Origin: CALMKX01 sp044869955
GTDB lineage: Bacteria; Acidobacteriota; Thermoanaerobaculia; Multivoradales; SZUA-115
Assembly: GCA_044869955.1 (NCBI GenBank)
Contig: JBIOYC010000031.1
Location: 1 to 7,953, forward strand
Direction: 5' to 3'
DNA: 7,953 nucleotides
In this document: one piece after another, positions 1-7,271 of the stretch
Numbering within the stretch: the stretch's first letter is position 1
How the letters are laid out: every line of letters starts with the position of its first letter
Made by a program: the position numbers and the translations under genes
Notes under the pieces: generated by a model
Database searches by the model: none
What the model was told of the DNA's origin: nothing
The model's input: the letters and a program-made list of their open reading frames with translations, nothing else

Positions 1-545
1 CCGAAGCGGGAGCGCCGGTAGGGCAGCCCGGGAAAGAAGGCGGCGTCGATCGCCTCGTCGAGGGCCGCCGTGGTGTTGCCCAGGGCCTGGCCCTGCTCCT
101 GGCGGATCACGCCGACCTCGGCTTCGAGGCCGCGGAAGACCGGATGGAGCAGCCGGTCGGACTCCAGCCAGAACCACAGCTCGAGCTTCTCGGCCGGCAG
201 GGAGACCAGGTAGACCGTGGTGTCCGCGGTGGTGAAGGCGTTCGGCGTGCTGGCTCCGGCGCGGGTGTAGAGGCGGTCCAGCTCGCCCGGGCCGACCGCT
301 TCGGTGCCCTTGAACATCATGTGCTCGACCAAGTGCGCCATCCCCGAGAGGCCCGGCGGATCGTCCCCTGAGCCCACCCCCACCGCCCAACCGGCCTGCA
401 CCGTCACCGCCTCCGGCTGGTCGAAGAGCAGGAAGGTCATGCCGTTGCCGAGGCGGAAGGTCTTCGGCTCGAGGGAACCCTGGGCGAGCGCCGAGGCCGT
501 GCCGAGCAGGGCCGCGAGCGCGAGGCAGGCGGGCCGCAGGGTCAC
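1..545 (-). CDS. M16 family zinc metallopeptidase, N-terminal part (cut by window edge)
   Basis: The visible part is 181 codons, starting at a GTG whose last bases overlap the stop of the upstream fusion gene (GTGA). Residues 1-21 look like a Sec signal peptide: an Arg near the N-terminus, then a Leu/Ala-rich stretch ending ALAQ. This predicts a periplasmic or exported protein. The peptidase domain begins near residue 28 (TFRLGNGMTFLL). It carries the inverted zinc motif HLVEH at 71-75, with His71 and His75 as zinc ligands and Glu74 as catalytic base. Glu150 in IRQEQ, 75 residues after His75, is the expected third ligand. LPYRRSRFG at the window edge matches the typical PYxxxxxG segment of the family. 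Family members are usually 400-500 residues per unit and often occur as pairs with an inactive partner; that part is outside the window. The family assignment is firm. The substrate cannot be read from the sequence. Position in the operon suggests an envelope-related role, but M16 genes also occur next to unrelated genes. Confidence 0.93.
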   Translation of the reverse strand, partial: MTLRPACLALAALLGTASALAQGSLEPKTFRLGNGMTFLLFDQPEAVTVQAGWAVGVGSGDDPPGLSGMAHLVEHMMFKGTEAVGPGELDRLYTRAGASTPNAFTTADTTVYLVSLPAEKLELWFWLESDRLLHPVFRGLEAEVGVIRQEQGQALGNTTAALDEAIDAAFFPGLPYRRSRF

Positions 546-2053
546 GGCCGCGCCCTGGCCGAGGAGCCGGCGGTGCCCAGGCCCAGACGGCGGCGCGGAG
601 GGGGCGAGGCCGCGGGGGCCCCGAAGAAGCGCAGCCGGAAGATCGTCGCCAGCATGCGCAGGGCCGTCCTGGCCAGGCCGCGGAAGCCCTTCGAGTGCTT
701 GGACTCGCCGCCCAGCCGCCGGTGGTAGGCGACCGGGATCTCGATCACCCGGCGCCCGACCAGCAGGGGGGCGATCATCATCTCGGGCGACAGCTCCGGC
801 CCGGTGCCCGCGAGCAGGGGCGAGATCTCCCGCCAGGTCTCCCGCCACAGGGCCCGGTAGGTGCAGCCGACGTCGGTGAAGCGGGGCTCCTGCCGCCACC
901 ACAGGGCCTCGACCAGCTTGGCCACGGCGACGTTGGCCCAGCGGACCAGACCATGCATGTTCGTGCCGTGCTCGGCCAGCTCGCGGGTGGTGCGGGAGCC
1001 CACCACCAGGTCGGCGTCCTTGAGGTACTCGAGCAGCTTGCCGAGGTCCTTGGCGCGGAAGGAGCCGTCCGCCTCGGCGAGCACCAGGACGTCGCCGCGG
1101 GCGGCGCCGAGGCCCCAGCGCAGGGTGTCGCCGTAGCCGTGGAGCTCCACCCTCTCGACCCGCGCCCCGGCCGCCTCGGCGCGCTGCGCGGTGGCGTCCG
1201 CCGAGCGGTTGTCGACCACCAGCACCTCGTCGACGTGGGACAGGAAGTCCCGCACCGTCGAGGCGATCGAGGCCTCCTCGTTGTAGGCCGGGATGACCAC
1301 CGAGATCTTGGCCTCGGCCATGCGCGCCGAGCGCACCAGGAACTGCGCCAGGTGGTGGTCGTCGGCGGTGTTGACGTTGAGGTAGGTGCCACCGAGGGGG
1401 AAGGCCAGCACCTTGCCCTCTCTGCCTGCCAGGCCGCCGATCACGTCGGTCAGCTCCACGCGCCCGCTGCGGGGCGAGGGGGGCGCCGCCTCGATCGCCG
1501 CGAAGATCCGAGGCGAGAAGAGGTACGTCCCGCAGCCGAGCAGGGCGCCGAAGTCCCGCTCCGGCTTCTCCTCCAGGGCGAGAATGCGCTCGCCCTCCAG
1601 GCGCACGCTGTAGTTGGCCCGGATGCGCGCCTCGTCGTCGGTCTCCATCACCCCGCAGACGGCGTCGGCCCCCCGTTCCACCCAGGCCGCCAGCTCGGCG
1701 TGGTTCGAGTCGAGGTAGAGCTCGTCCCCGAGCACGGTGACGAAGGGCTCGGTGAAGCGCTCGCGGGCGAGCAGGATGCCGCGGGCGAGGCCGGCCTCGA
1801 CGTCCCGGCACTCGAGGTAGTCGATCGTCACCGCCAGTCGCGAGCCGTCCCCCAGGTGCTCGCGCACCTGCTGGCCCCGGTAGCCGACGATGACGGTGAT
1901 CTCGCGGATGCCCAGCTGATCGCGCAGCAGCTCGACGTTGCGCTCGAGCAACGACTTGCCGCCGGCGTTCAGCAGCACTTTAGGCCGGTGGGTGGTCTTC
2001 GGATACGCACGGAGACCACGCCCCGCCGCCGGGATCAGACCTCGTAGCACCAT
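542..2053 (-). CDS. Bifunctional sugar nucleotidyltransferase / family 2 glycosyltransferase fusion
   Basis: This 503-residue protein has two complete domains. Residues 1-240 are a sugar-phosphate nucleotidyltransferase. They show a GRGLRAYPKT signature at 11-20 followed by RPKVLL (23-28, Lys25), a metal-binding GD at 109-110, EEKP at 161-164 and YLNVNTADD at 224-232. Residues 249-480 are a GT-A fold GT2 domain of the polyprenyl-phosphate sugar synthase (DPM1-like) kind. They show SVVIPAYNEE (251-260), VVDNRS (279-284), an acidic triad written EADG (327-330) instead of the usual DxD, VVGSR (350-354), and a YHRRLGGESK segment (443-452). There is no long C-terminal membrane region, only an Arg/Pro-rich tail. 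The expected roles are making an NDP-sugar and transferring the sugar to a lipid phosphate; this is inferred from the families, and the sugar is unknown. I chose ATG 2053 because the nucleotidyltransferase fold starts immediately there (MVLRGLIPAAGRG) and AGG lies 7 bases upstream. A GTG at 2161 would add 36 Arg/Pro-rich residues and is less likely. The gene overlaps the M16 start by four bases. Confidence 0.9.
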   Translation of the reverse strand: MVLRGLIPAAGRGLRAYPKTTHRPKVLLNAGGKSLLERNVELLRDQLGIREITVIVGYRGQQVREHLGDGSRLAVTIDYLECRDVEAGLARGILLARERFTEPFVTVLGDELYLDSNHAELAAWVERGADAVCGVMETDDEARIRANYSVRLEGERILALEEKPERDFGALLGCGTYLFSPRIFAAIEAAPPSPRSGRVELTDVIGGLAGREGKVLAFPLGGTYLNVNTADDHHLAQFLVRSARMAEAKISVVIPAYNEEASIASTVRDFLSHVDEVLVVDNRSADATAQRAEAAGARVERVELHGYGDTLRWGLGAARGDVLVLAEADGSFRAKDLGKLLEYLKDADLVVGSRTTRELAEHGTNMHGLVRWANVAVAKLVEALWWRQEPRFTDVGCTYRALWRETWREISPLLAGTGPELSPEMMIAPLLVGRRVIEIPVAYHRRLGGESKHSKGFRGLARTALRMLATIFRLRFFGAPAASPPPRRRLGLGTAGSSARARP

Positions 2054-2153
2054 GGCAAACCTGGCCGCCGGAGGCTGCAAGGGGTGTGCCGCGAGGCGAA
2101 GGCCGTGTCCACGGAGGTGGGCCGAGGCGCGCGACGGACGCCTGGGTAGCGGC

Positions 2154-2597
2154 TTACCCACCGGGGGTGCGGTCGCGGATCAGGGAGAGCACGAAGAGGA
2201 GCAGGGCCGTCCCCAGCAGCACCGGCGCCAGCCGGTAGACCAGGAAGAGGATCACCATCGCCAGCAGGACCGCAGCGGAGGTCAGCGCCAGTTTCTGGAG
2301 CAGGGCCGGCCCGCCACCGGCCGCCAGCACCAGCAGGTTCTGGCTGCCGAGGGCGAAGAGCAACAGGCTCATGGTCAGGGAGAGGCCGCGGAAGAAGTCC
2401 ATCACGCTCGGCTTGGGCCCCGGGCCCAGCTCGAAGCGGTAGTCGCGCATGGCCTGGTAGACACCGGTGAGAGCGGGGTCGTCCTTGCGCGGCCAGAGGG
2501 GACCGAAATGAGCGAAAGTGTGGGCGAGGCCGATCACCAACAGCATGATCGAGCCGGCGGCGAACCACCTGCTCCCGGGCAGGAAGATCGAACCCAT
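2154..2597 (-). CDS. Small four-helix integral membrane protein, possibly LIC_13387-like
   Basis: The 147-residue product has four hydrophobic stretches: about 11-30, 73-93, 105-122 and 124-140. They are separated by a polar segment (31-72) containing PLWPRKDDP, YQAMRDYRFELGPG and PSVMDFF. That layout, with one N-terminal helix, a loop with an aromatic/acidic pattern, then three helices, resembles the uncharacterised family known as LIC_13387. I rely on memory for that similarity and it is not certain. The ATG at 2597 is supported by GGGAG five bases upstream (2603-2607). The upstream in-frame reading is open for a long way but belongs to the wrong frame of the glycosyltransferase gene. The gene lies between two glycosyltransferase genes, 56 bases after one and 100 before the other, in the same orientation. 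It is therefore probably cotranscribed. It could be an accessory membrane subunit, but no function can be read from the sequence. Confidence 0.82.
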   Translation of the reverse strand: MGSIFLPGSRWFAAGSIMLLVIGLAHTFAHFGPLWPRKDDPALTGVYQAMRDYRFELGPGPKPSVMDFFRGLSLTMSLLLFALGSQNLLVLAAGGGPALLQKLALTSAAVLLAMVILFLVYRLAPVLLGTALLLFVLSLIRDRTPGG

Positions 2598-2653
2598 GGC
2601 GTCTCCCGGAACTTGATCGGTCGTCGATTGCTCGTTGGCGCGCAGTCTAGCAG

Positions 2654-4282
2654 CTAGCTCGGGGCGGGCCGGCGGCGGAACACCGCCACGTGATAGCCCT
2701 TCTTGGCGATCTCCGGGCTCCACTCGTGGGCCTCGATCACCCACGGCAGGCCCTTGGGATTGGGCACGCCCAGGCCCAGGGCGGCCAGCTCGTACTCTTG
2801 GCCGAAGCGCTCGCGGACCTCGGCCCAGTCCCCCACCAGGGCCGGCTTGCCCCGCTCGTCCATGCGCAGGAAGACGACGATCTCCGGCTCGCGGGAGAGC
2901 ACGTAGGGGGTGTCGTACTTCTCGTGGCCGGGAGCCCCCTTGCCCAGCGGCATCCGGCGGTGGCCGATGTGGAGGTCGTTCAGGCCCAGCATGTCGATGG
3001 TGCGGCGACCCGAGTAGAAGGGGATGGCGCCGGCCGCGCCGACCGCGACCTCGTCCTCGGGGCCGGTGTTGGCGGCCAGCCACCGGCCGACCTCGATCCA
3101 GCCCCGCTGCAACCCGGCCAGGGCCTGCATCTGTGAGAAGCGGGGTGGCCAGGCGAGCCAGAGGGCGTCCAAGGCCAGAAGGGCGATGGCGGCGACCCAG
3201 ATCAGGCGGCCCCAAAGGGCGCGGCGCCCGTAGCGCGTGGCGGCCAGCTTCGCCGTCAAGGCGAGCAAGCCGAGCACCGCGCAGAGCAGGGCCCAGGGCA
3301 GGGCCGGGGCCAGGAAGCGGGGGCCGAAGAGGAAGAAGAAATCGCCGCCCACCAGGATGAAATAGGCCGCGCTCACCCCCACCAGGGCGAGGCCCAAGCA
3401 GACCGCCCGCCGCCACCCCGGCCGCAGCAGGGCCGCCAGAGCGAGCAGGGCCGGGATGGGCAGCCCGGCCCCCCAGAGGGCTTGCCAGGAGAGGCGCAGC
3501 CCGCGCAGCAGCAAGGCGCCGCTGCCGCCGCCGATCTTGGCGTAGAAGGGGTTGGGCAGAAAGTAACCATAGTAGGCCCAGCGCCAGAGGAAGTAGGGCC
3601 CGTAGACGGCCAGGCAGCCGGCGACGAGCCACACCGCCCGCCCCAGCCGCTGCCGCCAGGCCGGGGAGGCGTTCAGGGGCGGCTCGGTACGGAAGGCCAG
3701 CAGCTCGAAGCCCACGGCCACGGCGAGGTAGAGGGCGGCCTCGGGCCGGATCATCCCCGCGAGCCCGAAGACGGCGCCGATGCCGAACGGCCGCGCCCGG
3801 GTCAGGGCCAGGTAGGTGCCCCAGGTGATCACCAGCACGAAGAGGCTGGTCTCCATGCCGGAGACCACGTAGCGGGCCGGCGTGGCCATGGCCGCGAAGG
3901 CCAGGGGGGCCAGGGCGTGCTGCCAGGGGCGGGCCTCCGGGGCCAGGCGCCGGCCGGCCACCCACAGCAGCGCCACGGTGCCGAGGCTCGCCAGGAAGGA
4001 GAGGGCCCAGGAGAATTCGACGAAGGGCAGGCCCAGCAGGCGGCCGAGGGCGAGCAGGGCCACCCACAGGAAGCAGACATAGCCCTCCACCCTCTCCCCC
4101 GGGTTGAACACCGGCCCCAGGCCATCGGCCAGGTGCTGGGCGTAGCGGTAGAGGATGAAGGCGTCGTCCATCACCAGGTCGGTCGTCGCCCACCGGCTGG
4201 CCCGCCACAGGATCAGGGCGGCGCCAGCCGCCAGCACTGCCCAGCCCCAGCGCCGGTCCCCGCCTCCCTGGCCCTCGCTCAC
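2654..4282 (-). CDS. GT-C fold integral membrane glycosyltransferase, AftB-like
   Basis: This 542-residue polytopic protein has about nine to ten hydrophobic segments between residues 13 and 378 and a soluble C-terminal domain (about 380-542). The signature features of GT-C enzymes using polyprenyl-phosphate sugars are present. There is an acidic pair in DDAFI (39-43) in the first extracytoplasmic loop, followed by FNPGERVEGY (59-68), GMETS (142-146), RPEA (179-182), NPFYAK (244-249) and GGDFFFLFGPRFLAP (312-326). The C-terminal domain has DMLGLND (430-436). This motif set matches the family of mycobacterial AftB (arabinofuranosyltransferase, GT89) and many uncharacterised homologues in other phyla. 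The family would transfer a sugar from a lipid-linked donor to a glycan or protein on the outer face of the cytoplasmic membrane. The actual sugar and acceptor are unknown. The GTG start at 4282 overlaps the stop of the ankyrin/propeller gene as GTGA, which indicates translational coupling. The stop is TAG at 2654-2656. Confidence 0.88.
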   Translation of the reverse strand: MSEGQGGGDRRWGWAVLAAGAALILWRASRWATTDLVMDDAFILYRYAQHLADGLGPVFNPGERVEGYVCFLWVALLALGRLLGLPFVEFSWALSFLASLGTVALLWVAGRRLAPEARPWQHALAPLAFAAMATPARYVVSGMETSLFVLVITWGTYLALTRARPFGIGAVFGLAGMIRPEAALYLAVAVGFELLAFRTEPPLNASPAWRQRLGRAVWLVAGCLAVYGPYFLWRWAYYGYFLPNPFYAKIGGGSGALLLRGLRLSWQALWGAGLPIPALLALAALLRPGWRRAVCLGLALVGVSAAYFILVGGDFFFLFGPRFLAPALPWALLCAVLGLLALTAKLAATRYGRRALWGRLIWVAAIALLALDALWLAWPPRFSQMQALAGLQRGWIEVGRWLAANTGPEDEVAVGAAGAIPFYSGRRTIDMLGLNDLHIGHRRMPLGKGAPGHEKYDTPYVLSREPEIVVFLRMDERGKPALVGDWAEVRERFGQEYELAALGLGVPNPKGLPWVIEAHEWSPEIAKKGYHVAVFRRRPAPS

Positions 4283-6126
4283 GGCGCCCCGGCCGGGGTC
4301 TCGGCCACGGCGATCAGATGGGAGCGGCAGCGGAAGAGGATCATCCCGTCGACGATCGCCGGCGTCGCCATGCAGCTCTCGCCCAGGGAGCCCTTGGCCA
4401 GCTGCTCGTGCTCCAGGCCGGCGCGGAGCACCGAGACGTCGCCGTCCTCGCTGACCAGGAAGACCTTGCCGTCGACCGCCACCGGCGAGGCCGCGAAGCG
4501 GTCTCCCTCGCCGACCCGCTGGCGGTAGATCTGCTCTCCCGTGCGGGCGTAGTGGACGGCGAGGGTGCCGTTTTCGGTCAGCACGTAGAGCAGCTCGCCG
4601 TAGAGCAGCGGCGTGACGTAGTACGGACCGCCGCTCTTCTGGCTCCAGGCCACGAAGTCGTTCTGGCTCTCGGTGGGGCCCAGGGCCTGCTCGCCCCGGC
4701 CCGTGCCGCGCAGGGCGTAGATCGGCTTCAAGGGCCGGAAGCCGCTGGCCACGAAGACCAGGTCCAGCCCGGCGACCGGCGTAGCGGCGGTGATCATCGA
4801 GTTGCCGGTGGCGAAGCTCCACACCTCGACGCCGGTCGCGGGGTCGTAGGCCCGCACCCGGTTGGTGCCGTTGGTCACGATCAGCTCGCGGTCGGCCTGG
4901 CGCATCACCGTGGGCGTGCCCCAGGAGGGAGGCTCGTCCCGCGGGGTCTTCCACTGAGGCCGGCCGTCGGCGAGCGAGAAGGCCGCCAGGTAGGAGTCCT
5001 GCTGGCGGTCCACCTGCACGATCACCCGGCCACCGTGGAGGATCGGCGAGGAGCCGCTCCCCCACTGGTAGTCCGGGTCGTAGATCGGCCCCTGGTCGAG
5101 CACGCCGAGGTCTTGCTTCCAGGCCGGCTCCCCCTCGACGGTGTAGGCGAACAGCCCTTCGCTGCCCAGCACGGCCACCACGTGGCGGCCGTCGGTCGCC
5201 GGGGTGGCCGAGGCGAAGCTGTTGTACGGATGGCGCCCAGCCCGCGGTGGGCCCTGGTGGGCGTCGCGCTGCCAGAGCACGGCGCCGGTGCGGCGGTCCA
5301 GGCAGTAGAGGCGCCAAGTCAGGGGATCGGCGGCGCGCAGGCTCTCGGACGGCGTGCCCAGCCGCCAGAGGTCCGGCACCCCCTCCTTCACGGCCGTGGT
5401 GACGAAGACCCGATCCCCCCACACCACCGGGCTCGAGTGGCCCAGGCCAGGGATCTCGGCACGCCAGGCGATGCCCTTGCCGCTCGCCAGGTCCCAAACC
5501 AGGGGCACCGGCCGGCCATAGGCCACGCCGGCCGCCCCCGCGCCGCGGAACTGGGGCCAGGAAGGCACCAGCTCGGGAGCCTTCAGCCGGGTCTCGAGGA
5601 TCTCCACCGCCTCCTTGCGCTTCGACCGCCGGGCCGCGCCGAGGGCCTCCTCCAGGGTCTCGAGTCGGACCTCGGGGCGGGCGCTGATCGCCTGCACGCA
5701 GCGGGTGGCGCCCTGAGCGGCGGCGAAGGTCAGGGGAGTCAGCCCGGAGAGCACGTCGCGCTGGTTGACGTCGGCGCCCCGGGCCACCAGCAGCTCGACC
5801 AGCTCGCAGAAGCCGCCCTTGGCGGCGTGGGTCAGGGCCGAGTACTGGTTCACCTCGTCCTTGGCATCGACCTGCGCCCCGCGCTCGAGCAGCAGGCGGG
5901 CGGCCTCGGTGTGGCCGCGCATGGCGGCGTAATGGAGGGCGTTGACGCCCAGGCGGAAGGGGGCGTCGGGGTCGGCACCGGCGTCGAGAGCCTGGCGCAG
6001 GCGGGCGACATCGCCGCTCTTCGCGGCGGCCCAGAGGGCCTCCCGCGGGTCCTCGGCGGCAGCCGCCGCCAGCGCGCAAAGCGCCAGCCCCAGAGTCACC
6101 GGAACGGAGATCCCGATCCCCCTCAT
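4279..6126 (-). CDS. Secreted ankyrin-repeat plus PQQ-like beta-propeller protein
   Basis: The product is 615 residues. Residues 1-24 form a signal peptide (MRGIGIS, then a Leu/Ala-rich core ending AAAA-ED). Residues 28-183 are four ankyrin repeats plus a degenerate fifth, with typical pieces NALHYAAMRGHTEAARLLL (62-80), SALTHAAKGGF (96-106) and TPLTFAAAQGA (130-140). A WPQFRG motif (190-195) then opens a PQQ-like quinoprotein propeller. Its blades recur as 'SPV/TPA..G..V' strands followed by 'LDRRTGAVLWQ' strands, for example at 230-244, 274-287, 357-394, 403-438, 503-537 and 546-570. Eight blades are plausible. The WPQFRG subfamily is usually considered a scaffold or sugar/peptide-binding propeller rather than a proven dehydrogenase, and I see no basis to call a substrate. 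I chose ATG 6126 because AGGG lies nine bases upstream. ATG 6135, which overlaps the acyltransferase stop as ATGA, would add MSA and is a real alternative. The 3' end overlaps the GT-C gene by four bases. The secretion signal implies a periplasmic or surface binding role. Confidence 0.92.
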   Translation of the reverse strand: MRGIGISVPVTLGLALCALAAAAAEDPREALWAAAKSGDVARLRQALDAGADPDAPFRLGVNALHYAAMRGHTEAARLLLERGAQVDAKDEVNQYSALTHAAKGGFCELVELLVARGADVNQRDVLSGLTPLTFAAAQGATRCVQAISARPEVRLETLEEALGAARRSKRKEAVEILETRLKAPELVPSWPQFRGAGAAGVAYGRPVPLVWDLASGKGIAWRAEIPGLGHSSPVVWGDRVFVTTAVKEGVPDLWRLGTPSESLRAADPLTWRLYCLDRRTGAVLWQRDAHQGPPRAGRHPYNSFASATPATDGRHVVAVLGSEGLFAYTVEGEPAWKQDLGVLDQGPIYDPDYQWGSGSSPILHGGRVIVQVDRQQDSYLAAFSLADGRPQWKTPRDEPPSWGTPTVMRQADRELIVTNGTNRVRAYDPATGVEVWSFATGNSMITAATPVAGLDLVFVASGFRPLKPIYALRGTGRGEQALGPTESQNDFVAWSQKSGGPYYVTPLLYGELLYVLTENGTLAVHYARTGEQIYRQRVGEGDRFAASPVAVDGKVFLVSEDGDVSVLRAGLEHEQLAKGSLGESCMATPAIVDGMILFRCRSHLIAVAETPAGAP

Positions 6127-6131
6127 GGCGC

Positions 6132-7271
6132 TCATCCCTGCGACAGCATCGGCTCGGCGGCCACCGGCGGAGCGCTCTCCCTCGGGTACGGCTCGCCCTC
6201 CCGGCCGGCGATCCACGGCGCGCGCCGGTTGATCAGGGCCACGATCGGCACCATCACCAGGAAGAGCAGCACGCTGACCACGGCCGAGAACAGGGTGATC
6301 TCCCACCAGGTGTCCACCCCCAGGCTGCGATGGGCCCAGCCGGCCGCCTGCCGGTTGAGCAAGATCATGGGCAGGCTGTTGAGGCACATCAGCAGCAGGG
6401 AGTTCTCCCCCAGCCAGCGGGTGACGGCACCGGCGCGGAAAAGCCGCGAGGCGAGGAAGAGGAAGACGCAGCCCACCAACCCGGTGGCGAAGAACCAGCC
6501 CAGGTGGCCGAAGGCCGAGAAGCCGAGCAGGGGCATGTCGAGCTTGGACTCGGGGAAGGGCCCCTGGTTGCGGTCGTAGATCGTGAGAAGAACCGCCAGC
6601 AGACCCAGGGAGAGGGCCCAGGTGGCCGGCTTCGGCAGCGCCGGCAGCAGGTCGTGACGGCGGACCAGGACGCCGAGCTGGTAGAAGGGCAGCGAGGCCA
6701 GGGCCGGGGTGAAGAAGAACCAGCTCTGCCAGTGGAAGCGCTGCTGCTCGGAGTGGACGTCGAAGGGCAGCAGCCAGGTCAGCAGCACGAAGCCGACGAT
6801 CGAGGCGACCAGGGCGAGGGTGCTGCGGGTCAGGGGCCGCAGCAGCTGGTGGAAGAGCTCGACGGTGAACAGGCAGACCAGGAACCAGGCGACGCCGGCG
6901 AACATCGGCCAGCCGACCACGATGGCGGCCGCCCGCTTGGTCATCGACCACATGATCTCGGAGCTCAGCTTGCCCACCGCCAGCAGGGCGACCGGCACCA
7001 TCAGGAAACCCAGCACCTGGAAGAACACCACCGGCGCCAGGCGCACCTTCCACTGTCGCTCGAGGTAGGCCGGCCAGGAGAGGCCGCGGTCGCGGTAGAA
7101 GTAGCCGGCGAGCATGAAGAAGCCGGCCACCACGAAGGTGGCCAGGAACTTCATCTGGAGGTGGCCCGCCTTGCTGCCGAACAGCCAGAAGGAGCCGGCG
7201 AGGTGGCCGTAGTAGACCGCGATGATGCCCCAGGCACGAAGGACGTACGGCCAGTCCAGCCGCTCGCTCAT
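6132..7271 (-). CDS. Integral membrane acyltransferase, family 3 (OafA/OpgC-like)
   Basis: The 379-residue protein has about ten hydrophobic helices, the usual size and topology of membrane O-acyltransferases of the Acyl_transf_3 family. These move acetyl or other acyl groups onto extracytoplasmic sugars. The N-terminus MSERLDWPYVLRAWGIIAVYYGHLAG would correspond to the family's 'D..R..a...V...H' opening, with His23 at the conserved catalytic position. FFMLAGYFY (51-59) corresponds to the 'FF.lSGf' segment, with Ala in place of Ser. WFLVCLFTVEL near 130-140 matches the 'WFL..L' helix. LGENSLLLMCLNSLP near 310 matches the C-terminal 'lG..Sl..yl.H' region, with Asn where His is common. The start ATG 7271 is supported by GGAGGG at 7282-7287. 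It is the first gene of the apparent operon. A role in O-acylating the glycan made by the downstream glycosyltransferases is inferred from context, and the substrate is unknown. Confidence 0.88.
   Translation of the reverse strand: MSERLDWPYVLRAWGIIAVYYGHLAGSFWLFGSKAGHLQMKFLATFVVAGFFMLAGYFYRDRGLSWPAYLERQWKVRLAPVVFFQVLGFLMVPVALLAVGKLSSEIMWSMTKRAAAIVVGWPMFAGVAWFLVCLFTVELFHQLLRPLTRSTLALVASIVGFVLLTWLLPFDVHSEQQRFHWQSWFFFTPALASLPFYQLGVLVRRHDLLPALPKPATWALSLGLLAVLLTIYDRNQGPFPESKLDMPLLGFSAFGHLGWFFATGLVGCVFLFLASRLFRAGAVTRWLGENSLLLMCLNSLPMILLNRQAAGWAHRSLGVDTWWEITLFSAVVSVLLFLVMVPIVALINRRAPWIAGREGEPYPRESAPPVAAEPMLSQG

Noticed and set aside
1..45. Possible frameshift in the M16 gene near the window edge
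   Set aside because: Rereading the reverse complement keeps one frame through FFPGLPYRRSRFG, which matches the family.
695..2047. Plus-strand open frame of 450 codons opposite the fusion gene
   Set aside because: Same reason: low-complexity composition and no motif, while the minus strand encodes recognisable nucleotidyltransferase and GT2 motifs.
2054..2161. N-terminal extension of the fusion protein from GTG 2161
   Set aside because: The added 36 residues are Arg/Pro-rich with no family match. The nucleotidyltransferase domain begins exactly at ATG 2053. The 100 bases otherwise show nothing.
4080..4105. CCCTCCACCCTCTCCCCCGGG resembles the C-tract repeat
   Set aside because: It lies inside the conserved FNPGERVEGY motif of the GT-C gene, so the similarity is a coding coincidence.
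2654..6079. Apparent 1141-residue minus-strand protein
   Set aside because: Only its last 542 residues are real (the GT-C protein). The first part is the wrong frame of the ankyrin/propeller gene, and a GTG start overlapping the upstream stop explains the boundary.
4318..6579. Very long plus-strand open frame (753 codons) opposite the ankyrin/propeller and acyltransferase genes
   Set aside because: It is rich in Gly, Ala, Arg, Gln and His with no family motif, as expected for the reverse of a GC-rich gene. The minus strand has clear domains.
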